Positions 36,427 through 44,726 of a DNA stretch of 64,000 nt are shown piece after piece. Below the pieces are notes generated by a model. It worked only from the letters and a program-made list of their open reading frames with translations. It was not told the origin of the DNA and made no database searches. The stretch's first letter is position 1. Each line of letters starts with the position of its first letter. Position numbers and translations under genes: made by a program. Origin of the DNA: Aeromonas sanarellii (GTDB lineage Bacteria > Pseudomonadota > Gammaproteobacteria > Enterobacterales > Aeromonadaceae); assembly GCF_000820085.1 (NCBI RefSeq), contig NZ_CDBN01000091.1, positions 62,001-126,000 on the forward strand. Reading direction: 5' to 3'.

Positions 36427-37946
36427 GAAGATTCTCCTGTGAGGCCTTGTGTCAGGCATTGGTCGATCTGCCGGGAAAAGTGCTGATAAATCTCGTTGCG
36501 ACGGGGGCGACCGTTGGCGGTCAGCAGGCCGGGGTGCTGATCCAGCGCCACCGGCAGCCAGTGATGGATGCGGGCGTAGTCGGGCAATTGCCGGTTGAGC
36601 CGGGCTATCTGTTCGGCCAGCTGGGACTGGCTGCCCGGCAGCGGCTGGATCAGGGCCACGTTGGCGGGCTGGCCGTCGCCGAAGATGACGATGCGGGCGA
36701 TGGCCGGGCAGAGCTGGGCCTGGGCCTCCACCCATTCCGGCGAGAAGTTGCGGCCGAAGGCGGTGATCTGCACGTTCTTCTTGCGCCCCGTGATGTGGAG
36801 ATAGCCCTCCTCGTCCAGATGGCCCAGATCGCCGGTGGCGATCTGCGGGTCAGCAGGCTTGCCTGTGGCAAGCGGGTTGGCCGCGGCGCCCTCTTCCCCC
36901 AGGTAGCCCAGCATGGCGCTGCCGCTCACCATGACCTCGCCGTCGGCGGCGATCGTCACCCGGCAGTGGGGCAGGGGCAGGCCGACGCTGCCCGGGCGAT
37001 CCCCCAGGGGGCCATTGAGGGCGACCACGGAGCCGCACTCCGACAGCCCGTACCCCTCGTAGACCGGCAACCCCGCCGCACGGGCATGGCCGATGAGATC
37101 GGGGGCGACCTTGCCGCCACCGACGGCGACGAAGCGCAGCCCCCTGAGCCCTTCGGCCAGCACAGGATTGGCGCCGCACAGGGCCAACAGCAGGCGCAGC
37201 AACTCGGGCACCAGCACCAGGCTGTGGCTGGGCCATCGCAACAGGGCCTGAGCCAGGGTGGCGGGATCCAGCTTGCTGGAGCCCGAGAAGCCGAGTTCCC
37301 CCAGGGAGGGGATGCGGCTGCTGGCACCGGTGAGCAGCGGCACGTAGAGACCGGTCAGGTTCTCCAGCAGGGTGGTGAGCGGCAGCAGGGTCAGGTGTTG
37401 TTCCACCCTGGCCGGGGCGACGCGCTCGGCCAGAGACTCGCAGACCGCCGTCATCTGCGCCAGCGACAGGCAGACCCCCTTGGGCTGGCCAGTGGTGCCC
37501 GAGGTATAGGTGATCTTGGCGGTGCCCGCCGGCAGCTCGGGCAGGCTGGTTGGGATGCGGCGCCACAGGGGCACGGCCTGCTCATCCGGCCTGCCTGCCA
37601 TCAGCACGAACGGCGCGGCCGCCTGCCATCCCTGGTGCTCGGGTCCCACCAGGGCATCGGCCCCGCTGCTTTCCAGCAGCCAGGCCTGCTGCGCCGGGCT
37701 GAAGAAGTGAGGCACGGGGATGACCACGATCCCGGCCCGGGTGCAGGCCAGATCGATCAGGGCCCAGGGCAGACCGTTGTCGAGCTGCAGGGCCAGGCGG
37801 CGAATGCCGGCGTGCTGCAAGCGGTCGGCCAGGCGCTGGATCTGCTGCCACAGGGTCCGGTAATCCAGCTCTCCCTGGCTGCCTTGCAGTGCGGGCTGTC
37901 GCGGCGTCAGGCTGGCGTGGCGGGCGATGGCGTCGAACAGGCTCAT
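36423..37946 (-). CDS. AMP-dependent acyl ligase (long-chain acyl-CoA synthetase-like)
   Basis: A 507-residue ANL-superfamily adenylating enzyme. Motifs: P-loop YTSGTTGQPKGV, A5 EGYGLSECG, A7 TGDLGHLDEEGYLHITGRKK. The last 50 residues lack a strong A10 PRTxxGKxxR motif and end in NGRPRRNEIYQHF, which supplies the terminal Arg/Lys region. It presumably activates a fatty acid to acyl-AMP or acyl-CoA. Start at ATG 37946, overlapping the upstream gene by 4 bases. Confidence 0.9.
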   Translation of the reverse strand: MSLFDAIARHASLTPRQPALQGSQGELDYRTLWQQIQRLADRLQHAGIRRLALQLDNGLPWALIDLACTRAGIVVIPVPHFFSPAQQAWLLESSGADALVGPEHQGWQAAAPFVLMAGRPDEQAVPLWRRIPTSLPELPAGTAKITYTSGTTGQPKGVCLSLAQMTAVCESLAERVAPARVEQHLTLLPLTTLLENLTGLYVPLLTGASSRIPSLGELGFSGSSKLDPATLAQALLRWPSHSLVLVPELLRLLLALCGANPVLAEGLRGLRFVAVGGGKVAPDLIGHARAAGLPVYEGYGLSECGSVVALNGPLGDRPGSVGLPLPHCRVTIAADGEVMVSGSAMLGYLGEEGAAANPLATGKPADPQIATGDLGHLDEEGYLHITGRKKNVQITAFGRNFSPEWVEAQAQLCPAIARIVIFGDGQPANVALIQPLPGSQSQLAEQIARLNRQLPDYARIHHWLPVALDQHPGLLTANGRPRRNEIYQHFSRQIDQCLTQGLTGESS

Positions 37947-38608
37947 TGAGCGCACCTCTTGTCATGGCCGGCCTGGTCAAAAAGCATGGGCATGGGCCCC
38001 AGCAGGTTGAGCAGCAGGCTGCTCTGGGCGAGCACCTCGCGCCCCTGGTTGAGGTCGCCCGCCATGACCCTGGGCTGACAGCGGTAGTACTCCCCCCAGG
38101 CGCTGGCGTCTGCCCCGACCTGGTGGGCCTCTGCGAGTGCCAGCTCCACCGGGTTGAGGCGCAGCCGGGCAAAGCTGTTGCGAAGCTTGGCGGTGCCGGT
38201 GAACACCACGTAGTCGAGGGCGTTGTCGCACAGCAGCCGGCACAGGGCGGCAAACATCAGGCGGGCATTGCCCGGCTCGCGGCAGGCGAGGTTGCCCACT
38301 TCGATGATGCGGCTGCGGGCCGGACGTACCCCGAGGCGGGTCTCGATGGCGGCCTCGACGGGCTGTTCCAGGTACTGCTCCAGATAGAGGGGATGCTCAC
38401 GCTCGCCATGGCTGGCCTGGTTGAGGCCGCAGGCGCCGACCAGCACGCCGTCTGCCCGGTAGAGTCCGAGCAGGCAGGGCAGAAAATGGGGGATGCGGGC
38501 GTTGAATTCGAGGGTGTAGGCGGCCTGGATATAGGCTTGCAGCGCCATGACCTGCTGCTCTGATTCGGCCAGGATCAACCTGTAGGGGGCTTGGATCTCG
38601 CTGGTCAT
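37943..38608 (-). CDS. Thermostable hemolysin (delta-VPH) family, GNAT-like protein
   Basis: A 221-residue protein of the T_hemolysin family named after Vibrio parahaemolyticus delta-VPH. Signatures include YTLEFNARIPHFLP, ACGLNQAS, EVGNLACREPGNARLMFAAL and the C-terminal FTGTAKLRNSFARL. The fold is related to GNAT/LuxI-type acyltransferases, so an acyl-transfer role fits its place as first gene of the operon better than a pore-forming toxin. There is no signal peptide. An AAGGAGCC Shine-Dalgarno precedes the ATG. Confidence 0.85.
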   Translation of the reverse strand: MTSEIQAPYRLILAESEQQVMALQAYIQAAYTLEFNARIPHFLPCLLGLYRADGVLVGACGLNQASHGEREHPLYLEQYLEQPVEAAIETRLGVRPARSRIIEVGNLACREPGNARLMFAALCRLLCDNALDYVVFTGTAKLRNSFARLRLNPVELALAEAHQVGADASAWGEYYRCQPRVMAGDLNQGREVLAQSSLLLNLLGPMPMLFDQAGHDKRCAQ

Positions 38609-38802
38609 GGTTGGCTCCTTCTCTTGGAATGGGTTGAGAGTAAAAGGGCAAACTTAAGAAACCCTTAAGGAGCGAAAAAAGGAGGAAAAATGCGAGGGGC
38701 ACCCGAAGTCGGGCGCGGGAGACGACCCGGCTGAGACAAAACAGTTGCCAGCGGCGGGCGTGGCAGGCAATCTGCCCCGCTGTCGCCATCCGAGGAGTCC
38801 CC

Positions 38803-39438
38803 ATGCCAGCCCCTTGCCCTCTCTGTTCGTCCTGCCGAAGTTACCCCCTGCCGGTGGCAGGCAAGGCGTATCACCGCTGCCTGGCGTGCGAGCTGGTCTG
38901 GCTGGATGAGGCGGATCACCTGGACGAAGCGGCCGAGAAGGCGGTCTACGACGATCACGACAACCGGGTGGACGATCCCGGCTATCGCCGTTTCCTGATG
39001 CGGGCCTTCGGGGAAGTGCTGGCCCGGGTGCCGCCTCCTGCCAGCGGCCTCGACTTTGGCTGCGGCCCGGGCCCGGCGCTGGTCGCCATGGGGCGGGAGT
39101 CGGGCTTCGAGATGGCGGGTTACGACAAGTTCTACGCCAACGATCCCGAGCTGCTGTCGCGGGAGTATGACTTCATCACCAGCACCGAGGTGGTGGAGCA
39201 CCTCGCCGACCCCCGCGCCGTGCTGGACGGCCTCTGGGCCCGGCTCAAGCCCGGTGGCGTGCTGGTCGTGCAGACCCAGCGGGTGCTGGGGGACGAGCGC
39301 TTCAGGACCTGGCGCTATCGCCAGGACCCCACTCACATCGTCTTCTTCGCCGAGGCCTCGTTCCGCGCCCTGGGAGCGTGCTGGCGGGCAGAGGTCGAGT
39401 TTCCCCATGCCGATGTGGCCGTCTTCACCAAACCCTGA
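38803..39438 (+). CDS. Class I SAM-dependent methyltransferase with zinc-ribbon N terminus
   Basis: A 211-residue protein with an N-terminal CPLC...CLAC zinc-ribbon-like pair, then a methyltransferase_23 type Rossmann domain with motif I LDFGCGPGPAL and the post-motif STEVVEHLADP. The substrate is unknown. A GAGGAG-type site precedes the ATG. It is divergent from the operon ending at 38608 and 74 bp upstream of the ycaQ-like gene. Confidence 0.88.
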   Translation: MPAPCPLCSSCRSYPLPVAGKAYHRCLACELVWLDEADHLDEAAEKAVYDDHDNRVDDPGYRRFLMRAFGEVLARVPPPASGLDFGCGPGPALVAMGRESGFEMAGYDKFYANDPELLSREYDFITSTEVVEHLADPRAVLDGLWARLKPGGVLVVQTQRVLGDERFRTWRYRQDPTHIVFFAEASFRALGACWRAEVEFPHADVAVFTKP

Positions 39439-39512
39439 GCCGGGCGTTTCCATTTGCCGCCGAGTTGGGCATGCTGGTGCTTTGCAACCTTGGAACGGAT
39501 GCCCTTATCTTC

Positions 39513-40730
39513 ATGTCGATTCCCCATCTCTCCCTGCAGGACGCCCGCCATCTGCAGCTCGCGGCCCAGGGTCTGCTGACCCCGCGCCGCACCAAGGCCG
39601 CCCCCGCCGATCTGCTTGACTGCATCCGTCGCATGGCGCTGTTGCAGATAGACACCATCTCGGTGGTGGCCCGCAGCCCCTACCTGGTGTTGTTCAGCCG
39701 CCTCGGCCACTACGACCCCGCCTGGCTGGAGCGGCTGCTGGCCGAGGGCGACCTCTTCGAATACTGGGCCCACGAGGCCTGCTTCGTGCCCCGGGAGGAT
39801 TACCGGCTGCTGCGCCATCGCATGCTGGATCCCGCCGCCATGGGCTGGAAGTTCTCGGCCCAGTGGCTCAAGACCCACGGGGAGGAGATCGAGCAGATCG
39901 TCGAGCGCATTCGCCTGGAGGGCCCGGTGCGGGCTGCCGACTTCGAGCGCAAGGGGGGCAAGGGCAATGGCTGGTGGGACTGGAAGCCGGAGAAGCGGCA
40001 CCTGGAGGCGCTGTTCACCGCGGGCCGCCTGATGGTGCGCGAGCGGCGCAACTTCCAGCGGGTCTACGATCTCGCCGAGCGGATCATCCCCGAGTGGGAC
40101 GACGAGCGGGATCTGCCGAGCCTCGAGCTCGCCCAACGGGACATGGTGCGGGCCAGCTGCCGGGCGCTGGGGCTGGTCAAGACCGGCTGGGTGGCGGACT
40201 ACTATCGCCTGCGGCGGGGCAAGTACGACGCCCTGCTCCATCGGCTGGCGGACGAGGGGGAGCTGTTGCCGGTGCGGGTGGAGGGGTGGCAGCACGGTGC
40301 CTTCGTGCACGCGTCGCTCGCGGGCGAGCTGGCGCAGGCCCAGGCGGGCACCCTCAAGGCGACCCACACCACGGCGCTCTCGCCGTTCGATCCCCTGGTG
40401 TGGGATCGCAAGCGGGCCAGCGAGCTGTTTGGCTTTGACTACCGCATCGAGTGCTACACCCCGGCCCCCAAGCGCCAGTACGGCTACTTCGTGCTGCCCC
40501 TGCTGCATCGCGGCAGGCTGGTGGGCAGGATGGACGCCAAGGCCCACCGCAAGGAGGGGGTGTTCGAGGTCAAGAGCCTCTACCTGGAGCCGGGCGTCAG
40601 GGTCACCCAGATCCTGGCCCGGGAGCTGGACAAGGCACTCCGGAAGCTGGCGGACTGGCACCAGACCCTGCAATTGAGATACGGCGCCGTGCCGGCGCCC
40701 CTGCTGGCGCTTTGGGCGGCGGGGGCATAA
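39513..40730 (+). CDS. ycaQ: YcaQ-type DNA glycosylase (HTH_42 winged-helix protein)
   Basis: A 405-residue protein of the HTH_42/AlkZ-like superfamily. E. coli YcaQ (410 residues) unhooks interstrand DNA crosslinks. The catalytic Q-x-D motif is visible as LLQIDTISVVARSP, which separates the YcaQ group from Streptomyces AlkZ (QxQ). Tandem winged helices follow, ending FEVKSLYLEPGV. The ATG at 39513 is preferred; the frame is open further upstream but with no family similarity. Confidence 0.9.
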   Translation: MSIPHLSLQDARHLQLAAQGLLTPRRTKAAPADLLDCIRRMALLQIDTISVVARSPYLVLFSRLGHYDPAWLERLLAEGDLFEYWAHEACFVPREDYRLLRHRMLDPAAMGWKFSAQWLKTHGEEIEQIVERIRLEGPVRAADFERKGGKGNGWWDWKPEKRHLEALFTAGRLMVRERRNFQRVYDLAERIIPEWDDERDLPSLELAQRDMVRASCRALGLVKTGWVADYYRLRRGKYDALLHRLADEGELLPVRVEGWQHGAFVHASLAGELAQAQAGTLKATHTTALSPFDPLVWDRKRASELFGFDYRIECYTPAPKRQYGYFVLPLLHRGRLVGRMDAKAHRKEGVFEVKSLYLEPGVRVTQILARELDKALRKLADWHQTLQLRYGAVPAPLLALWAAGA

Positions 40731-40762
40731 CCCCCAACCTCCTCCTTGAAAAGGGGGGGGAT

Positions 40763-40790
40763 AAAAAAACCGGGCGCTTGGCCCGGTTTC
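40763..40790. terminator. Bidirectional terminator between ycaQ and frdD
   Basis: The stem AAACCGGGC/GCCCGGTTT is followed by seven T residues on the minus strand (frd direction) and a short T-run on the plus strand. A degenerate CCTCCTT/AAGGGGG half-palindrome like the REP elements precedes it at about 40737-40760. Confidence 0.88.
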
Positions 40791-40809
40791 TCATTGCGTC
40801 AGGATGTGC

Positions 40810-41166
40810 TTACTGGAACACCAGCACCATCAGCAGACCGACGGTGATGGCGGACACCAGGAAGGCGAAGCCGTAGAACACATAGTGGTGCAGCTTGGTG
40901 GTGTGGATCCCCAGGTCATGCAGGCCGTGGTAGATGCGGTGCATGCCGTGCCAGATGGGCAGGGCGATGATGGCCAGCAGGATGCAGGCCCCCCACCAGG
41001 AGCTGGCGAAGGCGAGCACGCGCTCGTAGCTCATGGTCTCCACGTCCATGATGCCCATGGGCACCAGCAGACCGGTAATCAGGACAATCACCGGCAGCAG
41101 CATGGCAACCACCATGCCACCGGCACCAAACAGACCCCAGTATATTGGCTCGTCAGAACGTCTCAT
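40810..41166 (-). CDS. frdD: Fumarate reductase membrane anchor subunit D
   Basis: A 118-residue three-helix anchor that, with FrdC, holds the FrdAB catalytic dimer at the membrane and binds menaquinol. The length and the segments YWGLFGAGGM and HGMHRIYHGLHDL match E. coli FrdD (119). It is separated from frdC by 117 bp, far more than in E. coli, because a degenerate copy of its own 5' end lies in the gap. Confidence 0.96.
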   Translation of the reverse strand: MRRSDEPIYWGLFGAGGMVVAMLLPVIVLITGLLVPMGIMDVETMSYERVLAFASSWWGACILLAIIALPIWHGMHRIYHGLHDLGIHTTKLHHYVFYGFAFLVSAITVGLLMVLVFQ

Positions 41167-41231
41167 GCTTTTTCCTCAAATCAGGATTAATAGCGATATC
41201 GTGGCAACCTTGCTGACGCACGGGGTCCGGG

Positions 41232-41273
41232 GCCAGGCTGGCTCCAATAACCGGGTTCGTCAGAACGTTTCAG
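41232..41273 (-). pseudogene. Degenerate duplicate of the frdD 5' end
   Basis: Ten bases past the frdC stop, a GAGGAG ribosome-binding-like sequence is followed by CTG and codons reading KRSDEPGYW. This parallels FrdD RRSDEPIYW. The 11-base block CGTTCTGACGA is identical, the flanks are diverged and the start codon is CTG instead of ATG. It occupies the place where frdD would start after frdC in a compact operon, so it looks like the stump of an earlier frdD. Confidence 0.7.
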
Positions 41274-41283
41274 GGTTTTCTCC

Positions 41284-41682
41284 TCAGGCCACGATGATCA
41301 GGACAAGCAGGGATACCACCGCCAGCGCCAGATACTGGGCGATGACGATCGGCTTCTCCGGCACCAGGTCTTCACCACGGAAGATGCGCATGGCTTTCGG
41401 GGCCAGTGCGAACCAGGTCTTGGCGTGGAACAGGCAGGCTGCCAGGGCGACGACGTGGAACAGGATGGCGACCGGGCTCTGCAGGGATTCCAGCCAGCCG
41501 TTGAACGCCTCCTGACCCTGGACCAGGCGCATCAGACCCCACATCAGCACCACGGCGTAGATGGAGACGAAGATGCTGGTGCCTTCGCGGATCATGTAGC
41601 CGGTGTAGAAGGCATTCTTCAGCCACCAGTCTTTCTTCATCTCGCGCACGTAGGGCTTACGTTTGCTCTCAGTGTTGTTCAT
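41284..41682 (-). CDS. frdC: Fumarate reductase membrane anchor subunit C
   Basis: A 132-residue membrane anchor with three helices, carrying the quinol-site region (KPYVREMKKDWWLKNAFYTGYMIREGTS) typical of FrdC (E. coli 131). Third gene of frdABCD. Confidence 0.96.
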   Translation of the reverse strand: MNNTESKRKPYVREMKKDWWLKNAFYTGYMIREGTSIFVSIYAVVLMWGLMRLVQGQEAFNGWLESLQSPVAILFHVVALAACLFHAKTWFALAPKAMRIFRGEDLVPEKPIVIAQYLALAVVSLLVLIIVA

Positions 41683-41698
41683 GGTCTCACTCCTGGTC

Positions 41699-42433
41699 TC
41701 AATCCGGCTTGAACATGGCGATCATGTAGTCCTTGGCGCTCTCGACCTTGCCAAGCTGGATGGCGGCGGCCGGATCCACGCCCTTGGGGCACACTTCGGA
41801 GCAGTAGCCCACGAAGGTGCAGCCCCAGACGCCCTCGTCCTGGCTGATGATCTTCATCCGCTCCCTGGACGCGCTGTCGCGGTTGTCGGCGTTGTAGCGG
41901 TAGGCCAGCGCCAGGGCCGCCGGACCGGTGAACTTCTTGTTGATGCCGTACTGCGGGCAAGCCGCATAGCACAGACCGCAGTTGATGCACATGGAGAACT
42001 GGTGATACTTCGCCATGTCAGCCGGGGTCTGGGTGTACTCGCCGTCGCACAGGTTGCGCGGTTCGGCCGGGATGATGTAGGGCTTGATGCTCTCCAGCTT
42101 CTCGATGAAGTCGGACATGTCCACCACCAGGTCGCGCTCGATGGGGAAGTTGTTGAGCGGCTCTATGGTCATCTTGCCCGGCAGGTAGTCCCGCAGGAAG
42201 GTCTTGCAGCCGAGCTTCGGAATGCCGTTGACCATCATGCCGCAGGAGCCGCAGATCGCCATCCGGCAGGACCAGCGGAAGCTCAGGGTGGAGTCCAGCT
42301 GATCCTTGATGTACTGCAGGGCGTCCAGCAGGGACATCTCTTTGAGGTAGGGCACCTGGAAGGTCTGCATCCAGGGCTCGTTATCCTGCTCCGGACGGTA
42401 GCGCAGGATTTCAATTTCGATCATCTCAGCCAT
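41699..42433 (-). CDS. frdB: Fumarate reductase iron-sulfur subunit
   Basis: The electron-transfer subunit carrying [2Fe-2S], [4Fe-4S] and [3Fe-4S] clusters between quinol and FAD. The 244 residues equal E. coli FrdB. Cluster ligands are visible in [25 protein letters not shown] and [11 protein letters not shown]. The ATG at 42433 (MAEM) matches the E. coli N terminus and overlaps frdA by 8 bases. Confidence 0.97.
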   Translation of the reverse strand: MAEMIEIEILRYRPEQDNEPWMQTFQVPYLKEMSLLDALQYIKDQLDSTLSFRWSCRMAICGSCGMMVNGIPKLGCKTFLRDYLPGKMTIEPLNNFPIERDLVVDMSDFIEKLESIKPYIIPAEPRNLCDGEYTQTPADMAKYHQFSMCINCGLCYAACPQYGINKKFTGPAALALAYRYNADNRDSASRERMKIISQDEGVWGCTFVGYCSEVCPKGVDPAAAIQLGKVESAKDYMIAMFKPD

Positions 42434-44210
42434 TCTTCTTAGCCTCGTCTTGTTTCTCACCCTCGGAACCGTACACGCGCTTGGCCGGTTGGGATTTAGT
42501 GATCTTCACATCGGAGTAGTCGATGGTCGGGGCCCCTTCGCCGTTGTAGAAGGAGAGAGTGTGCTTGAGGAAGTTGACGTCATCGCGCTCCTCGTAACCG
42601 TCCAGACGCTGGTGGGAACCGCGGGACTCCTTGCGGTTGATGGCGGAGTGTGCCATGGCTTCCGCCACGTCCAGCATGTAGCCCAGTTCGATGGCGTACA
42701 GCAGGTCGGTGTTGAAGACCGAGGACTTGTCGTTGATCTTGATCTTCTTGTAACGGGCCTTCAGCTCGTTGATCTTGTCGATGGTGCCCTGCATCAGCTC
42801 TTCGGTACGGTAGATACCGACGCCGGCTTCCATGGACATGCCCAGCTCGTTGCGGATATCCGCCGGGTTCTCGGTGCCGTCGACATCCAGCAGGGAGAGG
42901 TGCTGCTTGATCAGAGCTTCGGCCTTGGCGGCCAGGGCGGCAGTGTCGCCGTGGGCCTGGGTCTTGGCAAACTCACCGGCGTGCTCGCCGGCCACCTTGC
43001 CGAACACCACGATCTCGGACAGGGAGTTGGAGCCCAGACGGTTGGCGCCGTGCAGGCCGACGGAGGCACACTCGCCCAGGGCATAGAGGCCCGGCAGACG
43101 GGTGGCGCACTGGCCGTTGGTCTCGATGCCGCCCATGGTGTAGTGCGCGGTCGGGCGCACCGGGATCGGCTCTTTCACCGGATCCACACCCACGTAGGCC
43201 TTGGCCAGCTCGCAGATGAAGGGCAGACGCTCTTTCAGGTACTTCTCGCCGAGGTGGCGCAGGTCGAGGTGAACCACGTCGCCCATGGGGCCCTGGATCA
43301 CGCGGCCCTTCTGCTGCTCCTGCCAGAAGGCCTGGGAGAGGCGATCGCGCGGGCCCAGCTCCATGTGCTTGTTCTTCGGCTGGCCGACCGGGGTTTCCGG
43401 GCCCAGGCCGTAGTCTTGCAGGTAGCGGTAGCCATCCTTGTTCAGCAGGATGCCACCCTCACCGCGACAGCCTTCGGTCATCAGGATGCCGGTGCCCGGC
43501 AGGCCGGTCGGGTGGTACTGGACGAACTCCATGTCCCGCAGGGGCACGCCGTGGCGGTAGGCCAGGGCCATGCCGTCACCGGTGACGATGCCGCCGTTGG
43601 TGTTGTAGCGATAGACGCGGCCGGCACCGCCGGTGGCCAGCACCACGGACTTGGCCTGGATGAAGCGGGTGATGCCGTTCTGGATGTCGAAGGTCAGTAC
43701 GCCCTGGACGCGGCCATCTTCCACGATGAGATCCAGGCAGAAGTGCTCGTCGAAGCGCTTGATGCTCGGGTACTTGATGGAGGTCTGGAACAGGGTGTGC
43801 AGGATGTGGAAGCCGGACTTGTCGGCGGCGAACCAGGTACGGGGGATCTTCATCCCGCCGAAGCGGCGCACGTTGGCCTTGCCATCGGGCTTGCGGCTCC
43901 AGGGGCAACCCCAGTGCTCCAGCTGGATCATCTCGTTGGTGGCGTTCTCGACGAAGTACTCGACCACGTCCTGCTCGCACAGCCAGTCACCGCCGGAGAC
44001 GGTGTCGTTGAAGTGGTTCTCGAGAGAGTCGTCATCACGGACGACGCCGGCGGCGCCGCCTTCCGCGGCCACTGTGTGGCTGCGCATGGGATAGACCTTG
44101 GAAATCAGGGCGATATCCAGATCGGGGTGGGCTTCTGCAATGGCGATTGCGGCACGCAGGCCACCACCACCGGCACCGATGATGGCGACATCGGTCTTGA
44201 TAATATCCAC
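42426..44210 (-). CDS. frdA: Fumarate reductase flavoprotein subunit
   Basis: The catalytic subunit that reduces fumarate to succinate as terminal step of anaerobic respiration. It has the FAD-binding [14 protein letters not shown], the FAD-linking His in SHTVAAEGG, and [21 protein letters not shown] with the catalytic Arg loop. I choose the GTG at 44210 because a consensus AAGGAGG lies 5 bases before it, giving 594 residues; a GTG at 44243 (605 residues) would bury that site. Confidence 0.95.
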   Translation of the reverse strand: MDIIKTDVAIIGAGGGGLRAAIAIAEAHPDLDIALISKVYPMRSHTVAAEGGAAGVVRDDDSLENHFNDTVSGGDWLCEQDVVEYFVENATNEMIQLEHWGCPWSRKPDGKANVRRFGGMKIPRTWFAADKSGFHILHTLFQTSIKYPSIKRFDEHFCLDLIVEDGRVQGVLTFDIQNGITRFIQAKSVVLATGGAGRVYRYNTNGGIVTGDGMALAYRHGVPLRDMEFVQYHPTGLPGTGILMTEGCRGEGGILLNKDGYRYLQDYGLGPETPVGQPKNKHMELGPRDRLSQAFWQEQQKGRVIQGPMGDVVHLDLRHLGEKYLKERLPFICELAKAYVGVDPVKEPIPVRPTAHYTMGGIETNGQCATRLPGLYALGECASVGLHGANRLGSNSLSEIVVFGKVAGEHAGEFAKTQAHGDTAALAAKAEALIKQHLSLLDVDGTENPADIRNELGMSMEAGVGIYRTEELMQGTIDKINELKARYKKIKINDKSSVFNTDLLYAIELGYMLDVAEAMAHSAINRKESRGSHQRLDGYEERDDVNFLKHTLSFYNGEGAPTIDYSDVKITKSQPAKRVYGSEGEKQDEAKKNG

Positions 44211-44271
44211 ATCTGCCTCCTTAGGGATAGATTTGCTGGGCACGATTTTGCTCTATGAAAAAAATTCAGGC

Positions 44272-44285
44272 TTGATGCAAGTCAA
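44272..44285 (-). promoter_or_regulatory. FNR box upstream of frdA
   Basis: TTGATGCAAGTCAA matches 9 of 10 conserved positions of the FNR consensus TTGAT-N4-ATCAA. It is centred about 68 bases before the GTG start. A CAAAAT -10-like hexamer lies about 31 bp downstream, the spacing of a class II FNR-activated promoter. Anaerobic induction of frd is expected. Confidence 0.75.
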
Positions 44286-44687
44286 ACTGCTCTGTTTTAG
44301 TGCGTGGCAATGGTGGTTTTTAATACAACCACCCCATTCCATGGATGAAAACGCCGTTTTTATCGCCATCCTTCAGTGATCAGGATCAGCCGCAACCATC
44401 AGTCTGGTTGTTTTAACTCCCAGATTATATGTAGTTTTCTTTCAGTAAAATGAGAAATGCCTCTCTTTTTGGGTATTACCCTCAAAGTTTTTAAGTTTTT
44501 TATCAAAAATATTTAATAAGAACTATTCTCAGCATTTTATGGTCTGAAATCTTTTAAAAAAAGTAATGCGAATATAGCCGAGGTGAACCATGGGCAGGCT
44601 GTATGCGACCTGAATGGGGAGGAGCCTCACAAAAACGCGATACGGGGCGCCAGGGTAATAACTACTGAAACAAAAGGGATTTTACGT
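44286..44687. other. AT-rich intergenic region between frdA and the chemoreceptor gene
   Basis: About 400 bp with markedly lower GC than its surroundings and no coding frame I trust. It contains a GGTGGTT/AACCACC hairpin (44312-44333), an AAAAC/GTTTT palindrome near 44350, and a weak CAACCA/TGGTTG stem followed by TTTT on the plus strand (44393-44414). These could belong to a small RNA or simply to the distal frd promoter region. Confidence 0.4.
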
Positions 44688-44712
44688 AAAAAAGGGGGCC
44701 TGTGCGGCCCCC
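44688..44712 (-). terminator. Intrinsic terminator of the chemoreceptor gene
   Basis: The stem GGGGGCC/GGCCCCC with a 5-nt loop is followed by six T residues on the minus strand, 15 bp past the stop codon. Confidence 0.9.
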
Positions 44713-44726
44713 TGGATGGGGTGGTC

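Noticed and set aside
37943-38608. Reading the delta-VPH family gene as a secreted pore-forming toxin
   Set aside because: No signal peptide or membrane-inserting segment is visible. The fold family and operon partners point to acyl transfer.
42450-44258. 600-codon open frame on the plus strand opposite frdA
   Set aside because: The minus strand encodes FrdA with all catalytic motifs and an FNR-controlled promoter. The plus-strand frame is a high-GC shadow with no start signal or family match.
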